Positions 18,855-30,719 of a stretch of 64,000 nt of DNA are shown here, piece by piece; position 1 is the first letter of the stretch; each line of letters starts with the position of its first letter. The DNA comes from Branchipolynoe longqiensis. Its lineage: Eukaryota > Annelida > Polychaeta > Phyllodocida > Polynoidae. Location: positions 77,844,781-77,908,780 of the forward strand of contig CM059199.1 of the NCBI GenBank assembly GCA_030323885.1. The letters are read 5' to 3'. Made by a program: the position numbers and the translations under genes. The notes beneath the pieces were generated by a model, which saw nothing but the letters and a program-made list of their open reading frames with translations, ran no database searches and was not told where the DNA came from.

Positions 18855-19080
18855 GAAGGGATGACCAAATTAATTGAGCGTCCGCCTCCCATGTGGCCGG
18901 TTGTGGGATTCAAATCCACAGGCTTCAAATCTGCCGGAGTCAAACCGATGACCTAAAAATTGATACATGTCGCTCCCCATCCAGGCAATCGGCATCACTA
19001 GGATAGGGCAAGGCGTGGAATGAGTAAGACCAATTGTCCACAATTGAAATCTCCTCGGTTTAATCAAGTAATGCAATAAA
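18855..19080 (+). mobile_element. tRNA-derived SINE, type B
   Basis: Head GGGATGACCAAATTAATTGA with a B-box-like TGGGATTCAAATCC, then GAGTCAAACCGATGACCTAA and TTGATACATGTCGC. The type B 3' part follows: GGATAGGGCAAGGCGTGGAA, TGAGTAAGACCAATTG and TGAAATCTCCTC. Confidence 0.72.
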
Positions 19081-19436
19081 ATGGGGGGGGGGAAGTGAAT
19101 ATCAAAATATTTCGAGTGAAAATTGGGGTGAGTATTTTTCACCTACATTAGATGAATCCCAACCTGGATTGAGTGAATCACAAAGAACGCAAACTGAACA
19201 GGAGCCTCACACTGAACCGATAACAACAGGCCACCATAAAAGCTGGCCACACTCACAACATGCAGATATCACGAGGCAATTACTGCGCACATAAGCGCTT
19301 ATTTGCAACTGGGGCGCGGCGCATGCGCAGATACAACTCCCTACTGAGAAGTATAGAGTGGGAGCACAAGAAGCGACCATGCCATCGTCAACGCTGCACC
19401 TTGAACCACTATGAAGCTTGACTTCTCACTTCGAAT
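19081..19436. other. Unique sequence
   Basis: A G9 run at 19082, then single-copy sequence with no gene recognised. Confidence 0.4.
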
Positions 19437-19592
19437 AATCCCCCTCCCCCCCTACTCCCCCTCCCCCCCTCCTCACTCCCCCTTCTCACCCCCATCCTCA
19501 CCCCCTCCTCCTCCCCCTCCTCCCTCCCCCTCCAGATCCGCCCCTCCACACATCCCCCTCCCCCCCCCCCTTCCTCCCCCTCCGACCGGCCA
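19437..19592. repeat. CT-rich low-complexity tract
   Basis: Dense CCCCTCC/CCTCCTCC sequence. Open frames here are Pro/Ser artefacts. Confidence 0.85.
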
Positions 19593-19611
19593 TTCCCCGC
19601 CTCGAAACAGG

Positions 19612-19935
19612 TCCTGGCTGTTTGTTGTTTGTTGGGGGTCTTACAGCCTGGCAACATCTAAGGTCACATCAGCATGGGTACCAACTTGTGACACTGCGCA
19701 GTCATGGCGTCTTTATAATGTTGCCCAACTGGGAAATCAAACCGCCAGCACCATCCCTCTCAAACACATTATCCTGAAACTGAGTTACACTATCCTTGCC
19801 CTATCCTATTAATGCCGAGCAACAGGCTACGTAGCGACAAGTATGCATTTTGTAAGTCATTGCTTTGACTCAGGTGTGTTTCAAACTCCTGACCTTCGGC
19901 ATGCGAAGCCTGCGCTCTATCGATGCGCCCCGATC
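19612..19935 (-). mobile_element. tRNA-derived SINE, type A, near full length
   Basis: The plus strand shows the reverse-complemented tail (GTCTTACAGCCTGGCAACAT), the body (GGGAAATCAAACCGCCAGCA), the TAAGTCATTGCTTTGACTC junction, and a tRNA-like head ending in CCTGCGCTCTATCGATGCGC. It is diverged but co-linear with 18388-18716. Confidence 0.72.
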
Positions 19936-19987
19936 CTGGCCATGGTTCATTTGACATGGTTCGGGGTTTCACATTTATTACATTTCT

Positions 19988-20025
19988 GCAGATGTTGTTA
20001 GGACGTAAAACAACAACAAACAAAG
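19988..20025 (+). mobile_element. SINE type A tail fragment
   Basis: AGATGTTGTTAGGACGTAAA followed by ACAACAACAAAC is the type A 3' end alone. Confidence 0.5.
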
Positions 20026-20147
20026 AAACAAACATTTCAGCACATATCACGCCATATGAGGCGGTGTATTTAACCTTCAGGCTGGAATTAGAGGTCAAAT
20101 GCTTCTCCACCTGCTGGGCTCGGCTTTCTATGCAAGGCTTTCCCGAT

Positions 20148-20156
20148 AGGGGGCAG
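20148..20156 (+). promoter_or_regulatory. CTCF-like core AGGGGGCAG
   Basis: The context CCCGATAGGGGGCAGCACG matches AGRKGGCRS. Weak evidence in isolation. Confidence 0.22.
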
Positions 20157-20420
20157 CACGGGGTTCAACTATGGCGGCTGCTTTTTAGTTCAAATGGAAA
20201 AGTACCCGACACTTCTGTAGCAGGAAACATACTGGCTTCAAAATACTGCCGGCATTTTTCTAGAAGGTGTGGGTGGGGGGGGGGGGGTAGGAAGCTCGGG
20301 ATTACTTGCATAATTATTGATTATTTCCTTTGTAAATAATGGTTAAAACTTTAAGATTCCCAGTGGATTTGACAATTAAATATCACTAAATGTCGTCTTA
20401 TGGCTATGTGTGGTGGTCTG

Positions 20421-20600
20421 CACTGACCTCTCGGCCAAGGAATCACATAGACAGGTACGTGTGGTTGTGTGGTGATATCAGGAAGCCTATGTGCTGCAAT
20501 GGTTAGAACACAGGCCCGGAATGCAAAGAGATGTGAGTTTGATTCCCGCTCTAGGCGCAATATTTCCCATTTTCATCACCCCCACGACAGCTATGTAGCA
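20421..20600 (+). mobile_element. tRNA-like SINE head, type D
   Basis: An A-box-like GTGCTGCAATGGTTAGAAC (20491-20509) and a B-box-like GAGTTTGATTCCCGCTC (20535-20551) lie about 40 bp apart, as in tRNA-derived SINEs. The upstream part, CACATAGACAGGTACGTGTG, and the A-box region align with the 68-bp satellite unit at 36595-38905. It is not a functional tRNA: the arms do not pair convincingly. Confidence 0.55.
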
Positions 20601-20899
20601 TTGTTTTCGGTCAGTAAATGTCGTCTGCACGAATTGTCTGCTGTCAATATGACACCACCATGCAGCACTGCTACCATACAACATGGAATACATGATCTAC
20701 TTGGTTAAAAGCAGACAATAACTTGAGGTGTCACAGTTCTCGGTTGTTCTACATTGACTGCTATTCTGTTGTAGTTGAGTTGATTGGTGATAATTATAAC
20801 TTGAATGCTTGCAAAATGAACACCTAAACCTACTACATTCCTTACCCTCAATTTGGTGTCTCCCCGCTGAGAAAAAAACAATAACCAAGAACAGATAAC

Positions 20900-23885
20900 C
20901 CCAACAAAACCCAACAAAACAAAAACAACAACAAAGTAATACAATAACACCAAAGCAATAATTGAAGAAAGGCTGAGCAAAACCGGAAAACAACAACAAA
21001 GTAATACAATAACACCAAAGCAATAATTGAAGAAAGGCTGAGCAAAACCACAAAACAACAACAAAGTAATACAATAACACCAAACATAATTGAAGAAAGG
21101 CTGAGCAAAACCACAAAACAACAACAAAGTAATGCAATAACACCAAAGCAATAATTGAAGAAAGGCTGAGCAAAACCACAAAACAACAACAAAGTAATAC
21201 AATAACACCAAAGCAATAATTGAAGAAAGGCTGAGCAAAACCACAAAACAACAACAAAGTAATACAATAACACCAAAGCAATAATTGAAGAAAGGCTGAG
21301 CAAAACCGGAAAACAACAACAAAGTAATACAATAACACCAAAGCAATAATTGAAGAAAGGCTGAGCAAAACCACAAAACAACAACAAAGTAATACAATAA
21401 CACCAAAGCAATAATTGAAGAAAGGCTGAGCAAAACTGGAAAACAACAACAAAGTAATACAATAACACCAAAGCAATAATTGAAGAAAGGCTGAGCAAAA
21501 CCACAAAACAAACACAAAGTAATACAATAACACCAAAGCAATAATTGAAGAAAGGCTGAGCAAAACCACAAAACAACAACAAAGTAATGCAATAACACCA
21601 AAGCAATAATTGAAGAAAGGCTGAGCAAAACCACAAAACAACAACAAAGTAATACAATAACACCAAAGCAATAATTGAAGAAAGGCTGAGCAAAACCGGA
21701 AAACAACAACAAAGTAATACAATAACACCAAAGCAATAATTGAAGAACTGACAAAACCAAAACAAAAAGAATACAATAACACCAAAGCACTAATTGAATA
21801 AAAGCTGAGCAAAACCACAAAACAACAACAAAGTAATACAATAACACCAAAGCAATAATTGAAGAAAGGCTGAGCAAACCACAAAACACAACAAAGTAAC
21901 AATACACCAAAGCAATAATTGAAAAAGGCTGAGCAAAACCACAAAACAACAACAAAGTAATACAATAACACCAAAGCAATAATTGAAGAAAGGCTGAGCA
22001 AAACCGGAAAACAACAACAAAGTAATACAATAACACCAAAGCAATAATTGAAGAAAGGCTGAGCAAAACCACAAAACAACAACAAAGTAATACAATAACA
22101 CCAAAGCAATAATTGAAGAAAGGCTGAGCAAAACCACAAAACAACAACAAAGTAATGCAATAACACCAAAGCAATAATTGAAGAAAGGCTGAGCAAAACC
22201 ACAAAACAACAACACAGTAATACAATAACACCAAAGCAATAATTGAAGAAAGGCTGAGCAAAACCGGAAAACAACAAAAAAGTAATACAATAACACCAAA
22301 GCACTAATTGAATAAAAGCTGAGCAAAACCACAAAACAACAACAAAGTAATACAATAACACCAAAGCAATAATTGAAGAAAGGCTGAGCAAAACCGGAAA
22401 ACAACAACAAAGTAATACAATAACACCAAAGCACTAATTGAATAAAAGCTGAGCAAAACCACAAAACAACAACAAAGTAATGCAATAACACCAAAGCAAT
22501 AATTGAAGAAAGGCTGAGCAAAACCACAAAACAACAACAAAGTAATACAATAACACCAAAGCAATAATTGAAGAAAGGCTGAGCAAACCACAAAACAACA
22601 ACAAAGTAATACAATAACACCAAAGCAATAATTGAAGAAAGGCTGACAAAACAAACAACAACAAAGTAATACAATAACACCAAAGCAATAATGAAGAAAG
22701 GCTGAGCAAAACCACAAAACAAAAACAAAGTAATACAATAACACCAAAGCAATAATTGAAGAAAGCTGAGCAAAACCACAAAACAACAACAAAGTAATCA
22801 AAACACCAAAGCAAAATTGAAGAAAGGCTGAGCAAAACCGGAAAACAACAACAAAGTAATACAATAACACCAAAGCACTAATTGAATAAAAGCTGAGCAA
22901 AACCACAAAACAACAACAAAGTAATACAATAACACCAAAGCAATAATTGAAGAAAGGCTGAGCAAAACCGGAAAACAACAACAAAGTAATACAATAACAC
23001 CAAAGCAATAATTGAAGAAAGGCTGAGCAAAACCACAAAACCACAACAAAGTAATACAATAACACCAAAGCAATAATTGAAGAAAGGCTGAGCAAAACCA
23101 CAAAACCACAACAAAGTAATACAATAACACCAAAGCAATAATTGAAGAAAGGCTGAGCAAAACCACAAAAAACAACAAAGTAATACAATAACACCAAAGC
23201 AATAATTGAAGAAAGCTGAGCAAAACCGAAAACAACACAAAGTAATACAATAACACCAAAGCAATAATTGAAGAAAGGCTGAGCAAAACCACAAAACAAA
23301 CACAAAGTAATACAATAACACCAAAGCAATAATTGAAGAAAGGCTGAGCAAAACCACAAAACAACAACAAAGTAATGCAATAACACCAAAGCAATAATTG
23401 AAGAAAGGCTGAGCAAAACCACAAAACAACAACAAAGTAATACAATAACACCAAAGCAATAATTGAAGAAAGGCTGAGCAAAACCACAAAACCACAACAA
23501 AGCAATACAATGACACCAAAGCAATAATTGAAGAAAGGCTGAGCAAAACCACAAAACCACAACAAAGTAATACAATAACACCAAAGCAATAATTGAAGAA
23601 AGGCTGAGCAAAACCACAAAACAACAACAAAGTAATACAATAACACCAAAGCAATAATTGAAGAAAGGCTGAGCAAAACCGGAAAACAACAACAAAGTAA
23701 TACAATAACACCAAAGCAATAATTGAAGAAAGGCTGAGCAAAACCACAAAACCACAACAAAGCAATACAATGACACCAAAGCAATAATTGAACAAAGGCT
23801 GAGCAAAACCGGAAAACAAACACAAAGCAATACAATAACACCAAAGCAATAATTGAAGAAAGGCTGAGCAAAACCACAAAACGAA
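20900..23885. repeat. 65-bp A-rich satellite
   Basis: About 45 copies of a 65-bp unit containing ACAACAACAAAGTAATACAA, TAACACCAAAGCAATAATTG and AAGAAAGGCTGAGCAAAACC. GTAATACAA falls at 20936, 21001 and 21066. Variants include CACAAA/CGGAAA after AACC and TGAATAAAAGCTGAG. Small deletions cluster at about 21740-21930 and 22600-22830. The minus strand lacks stops in all three frames, giving very hydrophobic frames up to 634 codons. I treat these as artefacts. Confidence 0.96.
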
Positions 23886-24060
23886 AAAGCAGCAAAACAG
23901 TCAAACGACAAATCAACCGAAGAATCAACCAACCAAACAACACAATGACAAAACAATAAAATGACAAAACAACCGAACAACCAAGCAATTAAACAGTGAA
24001 ACAGCAAAACCACAATACAACAAGACAATAAAACAACAAAACAACAATAAAATAAACATG
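23886..24060. repeat. A/C-rich degenerate edge of the 65-bp array
   Basis: Continues ACAAAACAAC-like composition without the 65-bp register. Confidence 0.6.
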
Positions 24061-24325
24061 GGATGGCGCAGACGAAGCAGTGACAAGGCATCCATATCGA
24101 AAACTGGCATCTTTGGATTATGGTTCCAGGGGTCACGTGACTAAATACAACACACTGATTGGTCTCCAAGGAATGTGCCTCCGTTGTTTCAGTGCTGTAG
24201 GCTGCCAACCCCTCCTCGCTCCAACTACATCACCAGGATTAGACCCAGTTATGTCCCAGTTCTAGTACTAGCCATGGATGCTAGTACATGCAGGCCGTGT
24301 TTATATTGCTATTCATATGGATGAA
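24061..24325. other. Unique spacer
   Basis: Single-copy sequence between two satellites. No gene recognised. Confidence 0.4.
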
Positions 24326-24984
24326 GAGGCAGTCATTGCAAACTTATGTATGATGTAACTACCACAAGGCAGTCATAGCAAGCTTAGGTATGATGTAACT
24401 ACCACAAGGCAGTCATAGCAAGCTTAGGTATGATGGAACTACCACAAGGCAGTCGTAGCAAGCTTATGTATGATGCAACTATCACAAGGCAGTCATAGCA
24501 AACTTATGTATGATGTAACTACCACAAGGCAGTCATAGCAAGCGTATGTATGATGCAACTACCACAAGGCACCCATAGCAAGCTTATGTATGATGCAACT
24601 ACCACAAGGCAGTCATAGTAAGCTTTTGTATGATGCAACTACCACAAGGCAGTCATAGCAAGCTTATGTATGATGCAACTACCACACGGCAGTCATATCA
24701 AGGTTATGTATGATGCAACTATCACAATGCAGTCATTGCAAGCTTATGTATGATGTATCTACCACAAGGCAGTCATATCAAGCTTATGTATGATGCAACT
24801 ACCACAAGGCAGTCATAGCAAGCTTATGTATGATGCAACTACCACAAGGCAGCCATAGCAAGGTTATGTATGATATAACTACCACAAGGCAGCCATAGCA
24901 AGGTTATGTATGATATAACTACCACAAGGCAGTCATTGCGAACTTATGTATGATGCAACTACCACAAGGCAGCCATAGCAAGCT
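24326..24984. repeat. 40-bp satellite, block 1
   Basis: About 16 copies of AAGGCAGTCATAGCAAGCTT plus ATGTATGATGCAACTACCAC (AAGGC at 24366 and 24406). It ends mid-unit at AGCTT where a LINE is inserted. The same family resumes at 26819. Confidence 0.94.
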
Positions 24985-25019
24985 TCATCATCATCATGCT
25001 GTAGGTAGCGATGCGACAA

Positions 25020-26001
25020 AGACTGCTTTCAATACTTGACTGTCGCTCTCCATTTAGCTCTCTGCTGTGAGAGTGAATTCCACGAGTCGGTCTTAATGTC
25101 TGTCAGCTTCAGGTTTCTCTTGATGGTATCCTTGAACCAGAGACAAGGGCGCCCTCTCTTTCTGTAACCAGAAGACAGTTGAGAGTAGAGGATCAGCTTT
25201 GGTAGCCTGTATGGTGACATCCTCATGAGGTGTCCAGTCCACCGGAGATTATTTTTTATCAGAATATTTCTATAGAGGGCAGCCCTGTCCGTTTGAGTAT
25301 TTCCTTATTTGTCACCTTGTCCTTCCAGGTTAGCCTCATGATCGAACGCAGATGTCACATCATGAAGGCATGCAGCTTTTTCACCTGTCGTCTGTACACT
25401 GTCCAGGCCTCGGATCCATATAGTAGGGTGGATAGCACAATTGCATGGTAGATTTTGCTTTTGACCTGCATGGACACATGGTGATTGTTCCATATTCTCT
25501 GGCATAGTCAGCCGTAAGATGAGCTAGCCTTGGCCATCCTCCTCTGTATTTCAATATAAATGCGTCCATCAATTGATATAGTGCTTCCGAGGTAGATGAA
25601 TTCTGGAACAGAGTTCAGCTGTGTGCAGAGTTCAGCTTCCATCAACCATGATATCCTCCTCTCGGGTTCTTGTAGAGTTGGGTTGATCCAACACCTCCGT
25701 CTTCTTCATGGTAATTTTCAGGCCAAACTTCTTTGATGCATCGGAGAAAGCGTCCACTATTTTCTGGATATCTTCAGCAGAGTGACAACCAGTGCACTGT
25801 CATCTGCGAATAGCATCTCTCTCACCAGTATCCGAGTAGTCTTGGTCTTTGCTCTGAAGTGTGCAAGCTCTGTCTGGACTGTATATAGATGCCATCCCCC
25901 ATGCCTCGGAAAGCCTCATCAAGCATTGCTGATAGGAAAATGGAGAAAACCATGGGGGCCAGTACACAACTTTGCTTGACAGCATTGGTAACCCCAAACA
26001 A
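25020..26001 (-). pseudogene. RT catalytic core end and C-terminal domain of the LINE
   Basis: Continues the RT in shifting frames. Motif C is FADD at 25799-25810, read in a different frame from the upstream RT block. It is followed by IVDAFSDASKKFGLKITMKK. The C-terminus at 25029-25226 reads GHLMRMSPYRLPKLILYSQL and ends WRATVK, the usual end of these LINE proteins (RWxGHxxRM, then GRP and WR motifs). Multiple frameshifts and stops make it non-functional. Confidence 0.75.
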
Positions 26002-26511
26002 TTACGAGACTTCCTCTTCAACACTAACATTTGCCATCATTCCCGTATGTAGAGCCTCTATCATAGTTGTGAACTTCTCTGGGCATCCATACTTCCTCAG
26101 TAGCTGCCATAGCACAGTCGTCCCGACTGTATCGAACGCCTTAGTGAAATCGACAAATATCATGTACAGTGGTCGGTCCTGCCTAATGCACTTTTCTTGT
26201 AGTTGTCGGAGGGAAAATATCATATCCATGGTGCTCCTGTTACCTCTGAAGCCACACTGTGTCTCCGGAACTATATCAGGTGTTATGTGAATAGATAGTC
26301 TGTTGAGGAGCATCCTGGCGAAGATCTTGCCTGCTATCAAAAGAAGAGAGATTCCTCTATAGTTCCCACAGTCTGTTTGATCAACATCACCCCGAGGAGC
26401 TTTGCCATCTTTCAGGCTGGCGATTGCTCTTCCCATCTCATCCATGGTTGGAATCTCATTGAGGCATGTTTTGGTAATGCACTGCTGACATTTCATGAAA
26501 GCTGCCTGCAA
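26002..26511 (-). pseudogene. RT domain of the LINE, fingers and palm
   Basis: A 169-codon stretch with canonical non-LTR RT blocks: NYRGISLLLIAGKIFARML (motif 1 region), QCGFRGNRSTMDMIFSLRQL and FVDFTKAFDTV (motif A with catalytic Asp). The frame opens and closes at lesions, so neither end is natural. Upstream, 26512-26744 is open but has no recognised domain. It would have been expressed from the element's own transcript. No endonuclease domain is present, consistent with 5' truncation. Confidence 0.8.
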
Positions 26512-26818
26512 AAGTGTTGAAGTGCTGCTGGCTTTTGCAAGTTACCAGCGGCACTCTCTTGCGGAGCAAATATAGGTTTCACACCAGAACAAACATCTCC
26601 AGACAGGCACAAAACTATTTGTCCCTGCAGTCGCTGGTTGGGAGTTCCATATATGAACCGCCCTTGATGCTGCCACAGTGACATGGTTTTCTGTTTAGGG
26701 TTTGCTCCCTTAGACTTCGGTTCTGTCAAGAACCTGTACCACAAGGCAGTGGTTTACAACTCTGCAGGGCAGGGGCGTCAAACTCCTTGAGCTATTGCAA
26801 TATCTGCATACCCAAAGC

Positions 26819-27064
26819 TGACGTATGATATAACTACCACAAGGCAGTCATAGCAATGTTATGTCTGGTGTACCTCCCACAAGGCAGTCATGGCACGCTT
26901 ATGTATGATGCAACTAGCACAAGGCAGTCAGAGCAAGTTTATGTATGACGTAACTCCCACAAGGCAGTCATAGCAAGCTTATGTATGATGTGTCTCCGTC
27001 AAGGCAGTCATAGCAAGGTTATGTATGATATAACTCCCACAAGGCAGTCATAACAAACTTTTTG
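26819..27064. repeat. 40-bp satellite, block 2
   Basis: About 6 copies of the same unit between the two LINE insertions, with ATATAACTCCCAC variants. Confidence 0.92.
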
Positions 27065-27074
27065 TATTTATGTT

Positions 27075-28266
27075 TTTAAATTAATTGTTTTCATTGAGGC
27101 TGTATTTATACTGTCGATAGCATATAAGCCCGAGTACTCAGGCTTGTTTTCAATGCTAGCCAGCTGTAGTGTTGGTGTTATCTTATCACACAGTAGCTGC
27201 TGATAAGGTGTTTGATTGCTTACATTACAGTAGCAGGTAGGTAGTTGGTTGATATGCTTACTAGTCTAGGTTAGTTTTTTAAAATTGTCTTGGCATATAT
27301 ATATTTGATTTTTTTCTACTCTTACTACTAGACTAGCCTACTCCTATTTACATATCATAGGCTTGTACATAGTTATGTGGTGTGCTATCTGGCTAATTTT
27401 GACATGGTTACCTTCCATTGGCCATCCTGCTGGTGGGTCGTGACATATCACATGTCCCCTTACAGCGCAGCTTAGTGGGGGTTTCCTAGCCTTATTTTGC
27501 ACACATATTTTTTGTATGTTTTTAGGTCAGGAATTTGTCGTTCCTTCACCGTTTGGGCATTCCACACCTTGGCAGCCATTTCCAGTGTGCTTCTTTTGCG
27601 AGCTTTTATTTGGCTTCTGGTCTGCCTTAGTAGTGGCATATTATTTGCTCTAGTATTACTTTGTGGTTTTGTTAGGAGTTTATTATTTGGACTACAGCTA
27701 TATGCTAATCTTTTTAAATGAATTATTCTCCTATTTTCTAATAATTTTGCTTTAGTTCTAGATTGGGTGCAGCTTGTCTACTCTTAGCCAGATATTTAGG
27801 GCTCTGTTCTGCAGTATTTGTAGTATTTTTAGACGTTCTTTTTTCGCACCCATGTAGTTTACATCCCCATAGTCAAAATAAGGGAGCACCATGCCCTTGA
27901 CAATTTATATTGACATGTCTTGTGTCATGTAGTAGCTTTGCAAATAGCCACAGTTTATGGTTAACTTTTTGAATGATTTTATTTATACATACGTTGTAGT
28001 TAATTGGCTGTCCAACTAGTTGTCCTGGCATTTTTTTCATTTTTGTTTGTGTTCTTTTTTTCTTTAAGTTTCTCGTATTCAGATTTGTACCACATGTATT
28101 CAATTTGCAATGTGTTGTATGCTATCTGGAGCGCCTGAAGTACATTTTGGTATTCCTTGTCATTATCGTTGTCATTTCCGGTGTCAGTTTGTTTTGTTTT
28201 GGTTTTCCCATTATTTCTGTCGCCATCCGTTTCGTTTCTGTAATTCTTTTTGGTGGTCTCCTTTTG
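27075..28266 (-). mobile_element. Second non-LTR retrotransposon, 5' truncated
   Basis: On the minus strand a degraded RT C-terminal region (about 28130 to 27470) is followed by a 3' UTR (27470-27092) that matches 11337-11624. Both flanks are 40-bp satellite. The array variant GGCAGTCATARCAAAC with GTATTTATG occurs on both sides (27044-27074 and 28267-28291), with a 5-T insertion on the left, which suggests a target-site duplication. Confidence 0.78.
27470..28103 (-). pseudogene. RT C-terminal region of the second LINE
   Basis: At 27770-27890 the minus strand reads LPYFDYGDVNYMGAKKERL then LQILQNRALNIW, the typical RT-thumb/connection segment of non-LTR elements (PYFDYG, LQxLQNRAL). After a stop, the same strand continues with NNMPLLRQTRSQIKARKRS, TLEMAAKVWNAQT and LKTYKKYV, the usual C-terminal end. 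Upstream, 27873-28103 is open for 76 codons (INKIIQKVNHKLWLFAKLL). Stops separate the segments. The catalytic motifs are missing through truncation. Confidence 0.75.
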
Positions 28267-29925
28267 GCAGTCATAGCAAACGTATTTATGATATAACTAC
28301 TACAATGCAGTCATAGCAAGGTCATGTCTGAGATAACTCCCACAGGGCAGTCATAGCAAGGTTTTGAATGATGTAACTACGACAAGGCAGTCATAGCAAC
28401 ATTATGCATGATATAACTCCCACAAGGCGGTCATATCATGTTTATGTATGACGCAACTCCCACAAGCAGTCATGTCATATCCATGTACAGTATAACTACC
28501 ACAAGGTAGTCATTGCACATCTATGTACATTGTAACTACCACAAGGTAGTCATTGCACATATATCTACAGTGTAACTACCGCAAGGTAGTCATTGCACAT
28601 CTATCTACAGCATAACTACCACAAGGTAGTCATTGCACATCTATGTACAGCATAACTATGACAAGGTAGTCATTCCACATATATGTACATTGTAGCTACC
28701 ACAAAGTAGTCATTGCGCATCTATGTACAGCACAGGAACCACAAGGTAGGTATTGCACACATATGTACATTGTAGGTACCACAATGTAGTCATTGCATAT
28801 CGAGGTACAGTAGAACAGGTAGTCATTACACATATATGTATGCAGTAACTACCACAAGGTAGTCATTGCACATATATGTATGCTGTAACTACAACAAGGG
28901 AGTATGTGCACATCTAGGTACATTGTAACTACCACAACGTAGTCATTGCCCATATATGTACATTGTAACTACCAGAACGTAGTCATTGGTCATCTATGTA
29001 CAGTATAACTACCAGAAGGTACTCATTGCGCATATCAGTACGGTGTAGCTACCACAAGGTAGTGTTTGCACATGTATGTACATTGTAACTACCACAAGGT
29101 AGTCATTGCGCATCGATTTACAGTGTAACTAGAACAAGGTTGTCATTGCACGTCTATTTACAGTGTAACTACTACAAGGTGGTCATTGCACATCTATGTA
29201 CAGTATAATTACCATAAGGTGGTCATTACACATCTATGTACAGTGTAACTACCACAAGGTGGTCATTGCACATCTATGTACAGTATAATTACCATAAGGT
29301 GGTCATTGCCCATCTATGCACAGTGTAACTACCACAAGGTGGTCATTGCACGTCTATTTACAGTGTAACTACTACAAGGTGGTCATGTCATATCCATGTA
29401 TAGTATAATTACCATAAGGTGGTCATTGCCCATCTATGCACAGTATAACTACCACAAGGTGGTCATTGCACATCTATGTACAGTGTTACTACCATAATGT
29501 AGTCATTGGACATATATGCACATTGTAACTATCCCAAGGTAGTCATTGTACATATATGTATGGCGTAACTACTGCAAGGTAGTCATTACACATCTATGTA
29601 CATCTTAGCTACCACAAGGTAGTCATTGCATATATATGTACATTGTAACTACCACAAGGTAGTCAGTGCACATCGATGCACAGTGTAAGTACCACAAGGT
29701 GGTCAGTGCACATCTATGTACATTGTAACTACCACAAGGTAGTCATTACACATATATGTACATTGTAACTACCACAAGGTAGTCATTGCCCTTCTATGTA
29801 CATTGTAACTACCACAACGTAGTCATTGCCCTTCTATGTACATTGTAACTACCACAAGGTGGTTATTACACATCTATGTACATTGTAACTACCACAATGT
29901 AGTCAGTCATTGGCAACACATGTGC
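28267..29925. repeat. 40-bp satellite, block 3 with diverged variant
   Basis: About 41 copies. The unit shifts from AAGGCAGTCATAGCAAGGTT type to AAGGTAGTCATTGCACATCT plus ATGTACAGTGTAACTACCAC within the first five or six units (about 28480-28530), still at 40 bp. It therefore belongs to the same family as blocks 1 and 2. Confidence 0.94.
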
Positions 29926-30000
29926 GTTGTAACTAACACTAGTGAGACCTGAACACGTCTACTAGTGATCGGCCGCAAAGCGCGGTTAGAATTTGGTTGC

Positions 30001-30710
30001 CCCCCCCCACCACCACCACAGGTCCTCTCTCTCCCCTCCTCCCCCAGCCCCTCCTCGACCCCCTCCTCCCCCTCCTCCTCTAGCTCCCCTTCACATGTCT
30101 CCTCCCCCCGCCCCTCCTCCCCCCCAACTTTACCCTCCTCCCCAGTCTCCCACGTCCCCCTCCCCAGCCCCTCTTCACTCCCTCGCTCCCCCTCCTCCCT
30201 CCACCACCCCCCATGTCCTGCTCCTCCCCCAAGCGCCCATACGTCCCCCCTCCCCAGCCCCTCCTCACCACCCAGCACCAGCAGCACCCCATCCTCTTCC
30301 TCCCTCCCCCTCCCCCCTCCCCACCCCAGCCCCTCTCTACCAAGCCTCGCCCTCCTCCCCCCCCCCCCCCTCCTCAAGCCCCTCCTTACCTCCGACTTCC
30401 CCCCCTCATACCTCCAACAAACCCCCCACCCTTCCCATGTCCCACATCCCCCAGCCCCTCCTCCCCCCTTCCCATCCAGAGCCCCCCCCCCCCCCCGACT
30501 TCCCCCTCCTACCCCTAGCCCCTCTTACCCCTCACCCCCTCCTCCCCACAGCCCACCCAAGTCCCCACTCTCCTCACCCTCCTCACCCCCAACTTCCTCC
30601 TCCTCCCTATCCCTCCATCCCCCAGCCCCTCCTCCCCCCCTCTCCCCCCCCAGCCCCTCCTTCACCCCCTCTCTCCCTCTCTCTCTTCCCCTCCCCCCCT
30701 CGTTCCGCTC
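30001..30710. repeat. CT-rich low-complexity block
   Basis: Irregular CCCCTCCTCC/CCAGCCCCTC sequence with several C runs of 10 or more. Pro/Ser-rich frames up to 254 codons on the plus strand and Gly-rich frames on the minus strand are compositional. Confidence 0.9.
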
Positions 30711-30719
30711 AGGTTTGTG

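Larger units (their letters stand above)
24985..26818 (-). mobile_element. Non-LTR retrotransposon, 5' truncated, degraded
   Basis: The minus strand carries reverse transcriptase sequence in several frames with stops and frameshifts, ending in a short GATGATGATG tail at about 24990. The insertion lies cleanly inside a 40-bp satellite unit: the unit breaks after AGCTT and resumes at about the next base beyond 26818. Clade not assigned. Confidence 0.82.

Noticed and set aside
20697..24208. Long hydrophobic minus-strand frames that look like multi-pass membrane proteins
   Set aside because: All three frames over the 65-bp satellite give the same kind of Leu/Cys/Phe-rich repeat. The hydrophobicity follows from the A-rich plus strand.
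24326..29925. CRISPR-like regularly spaced repeat
   Set aside because: The units are contiguous head-to-tail with no unique spacers, and the context is clearly eukaryotic.
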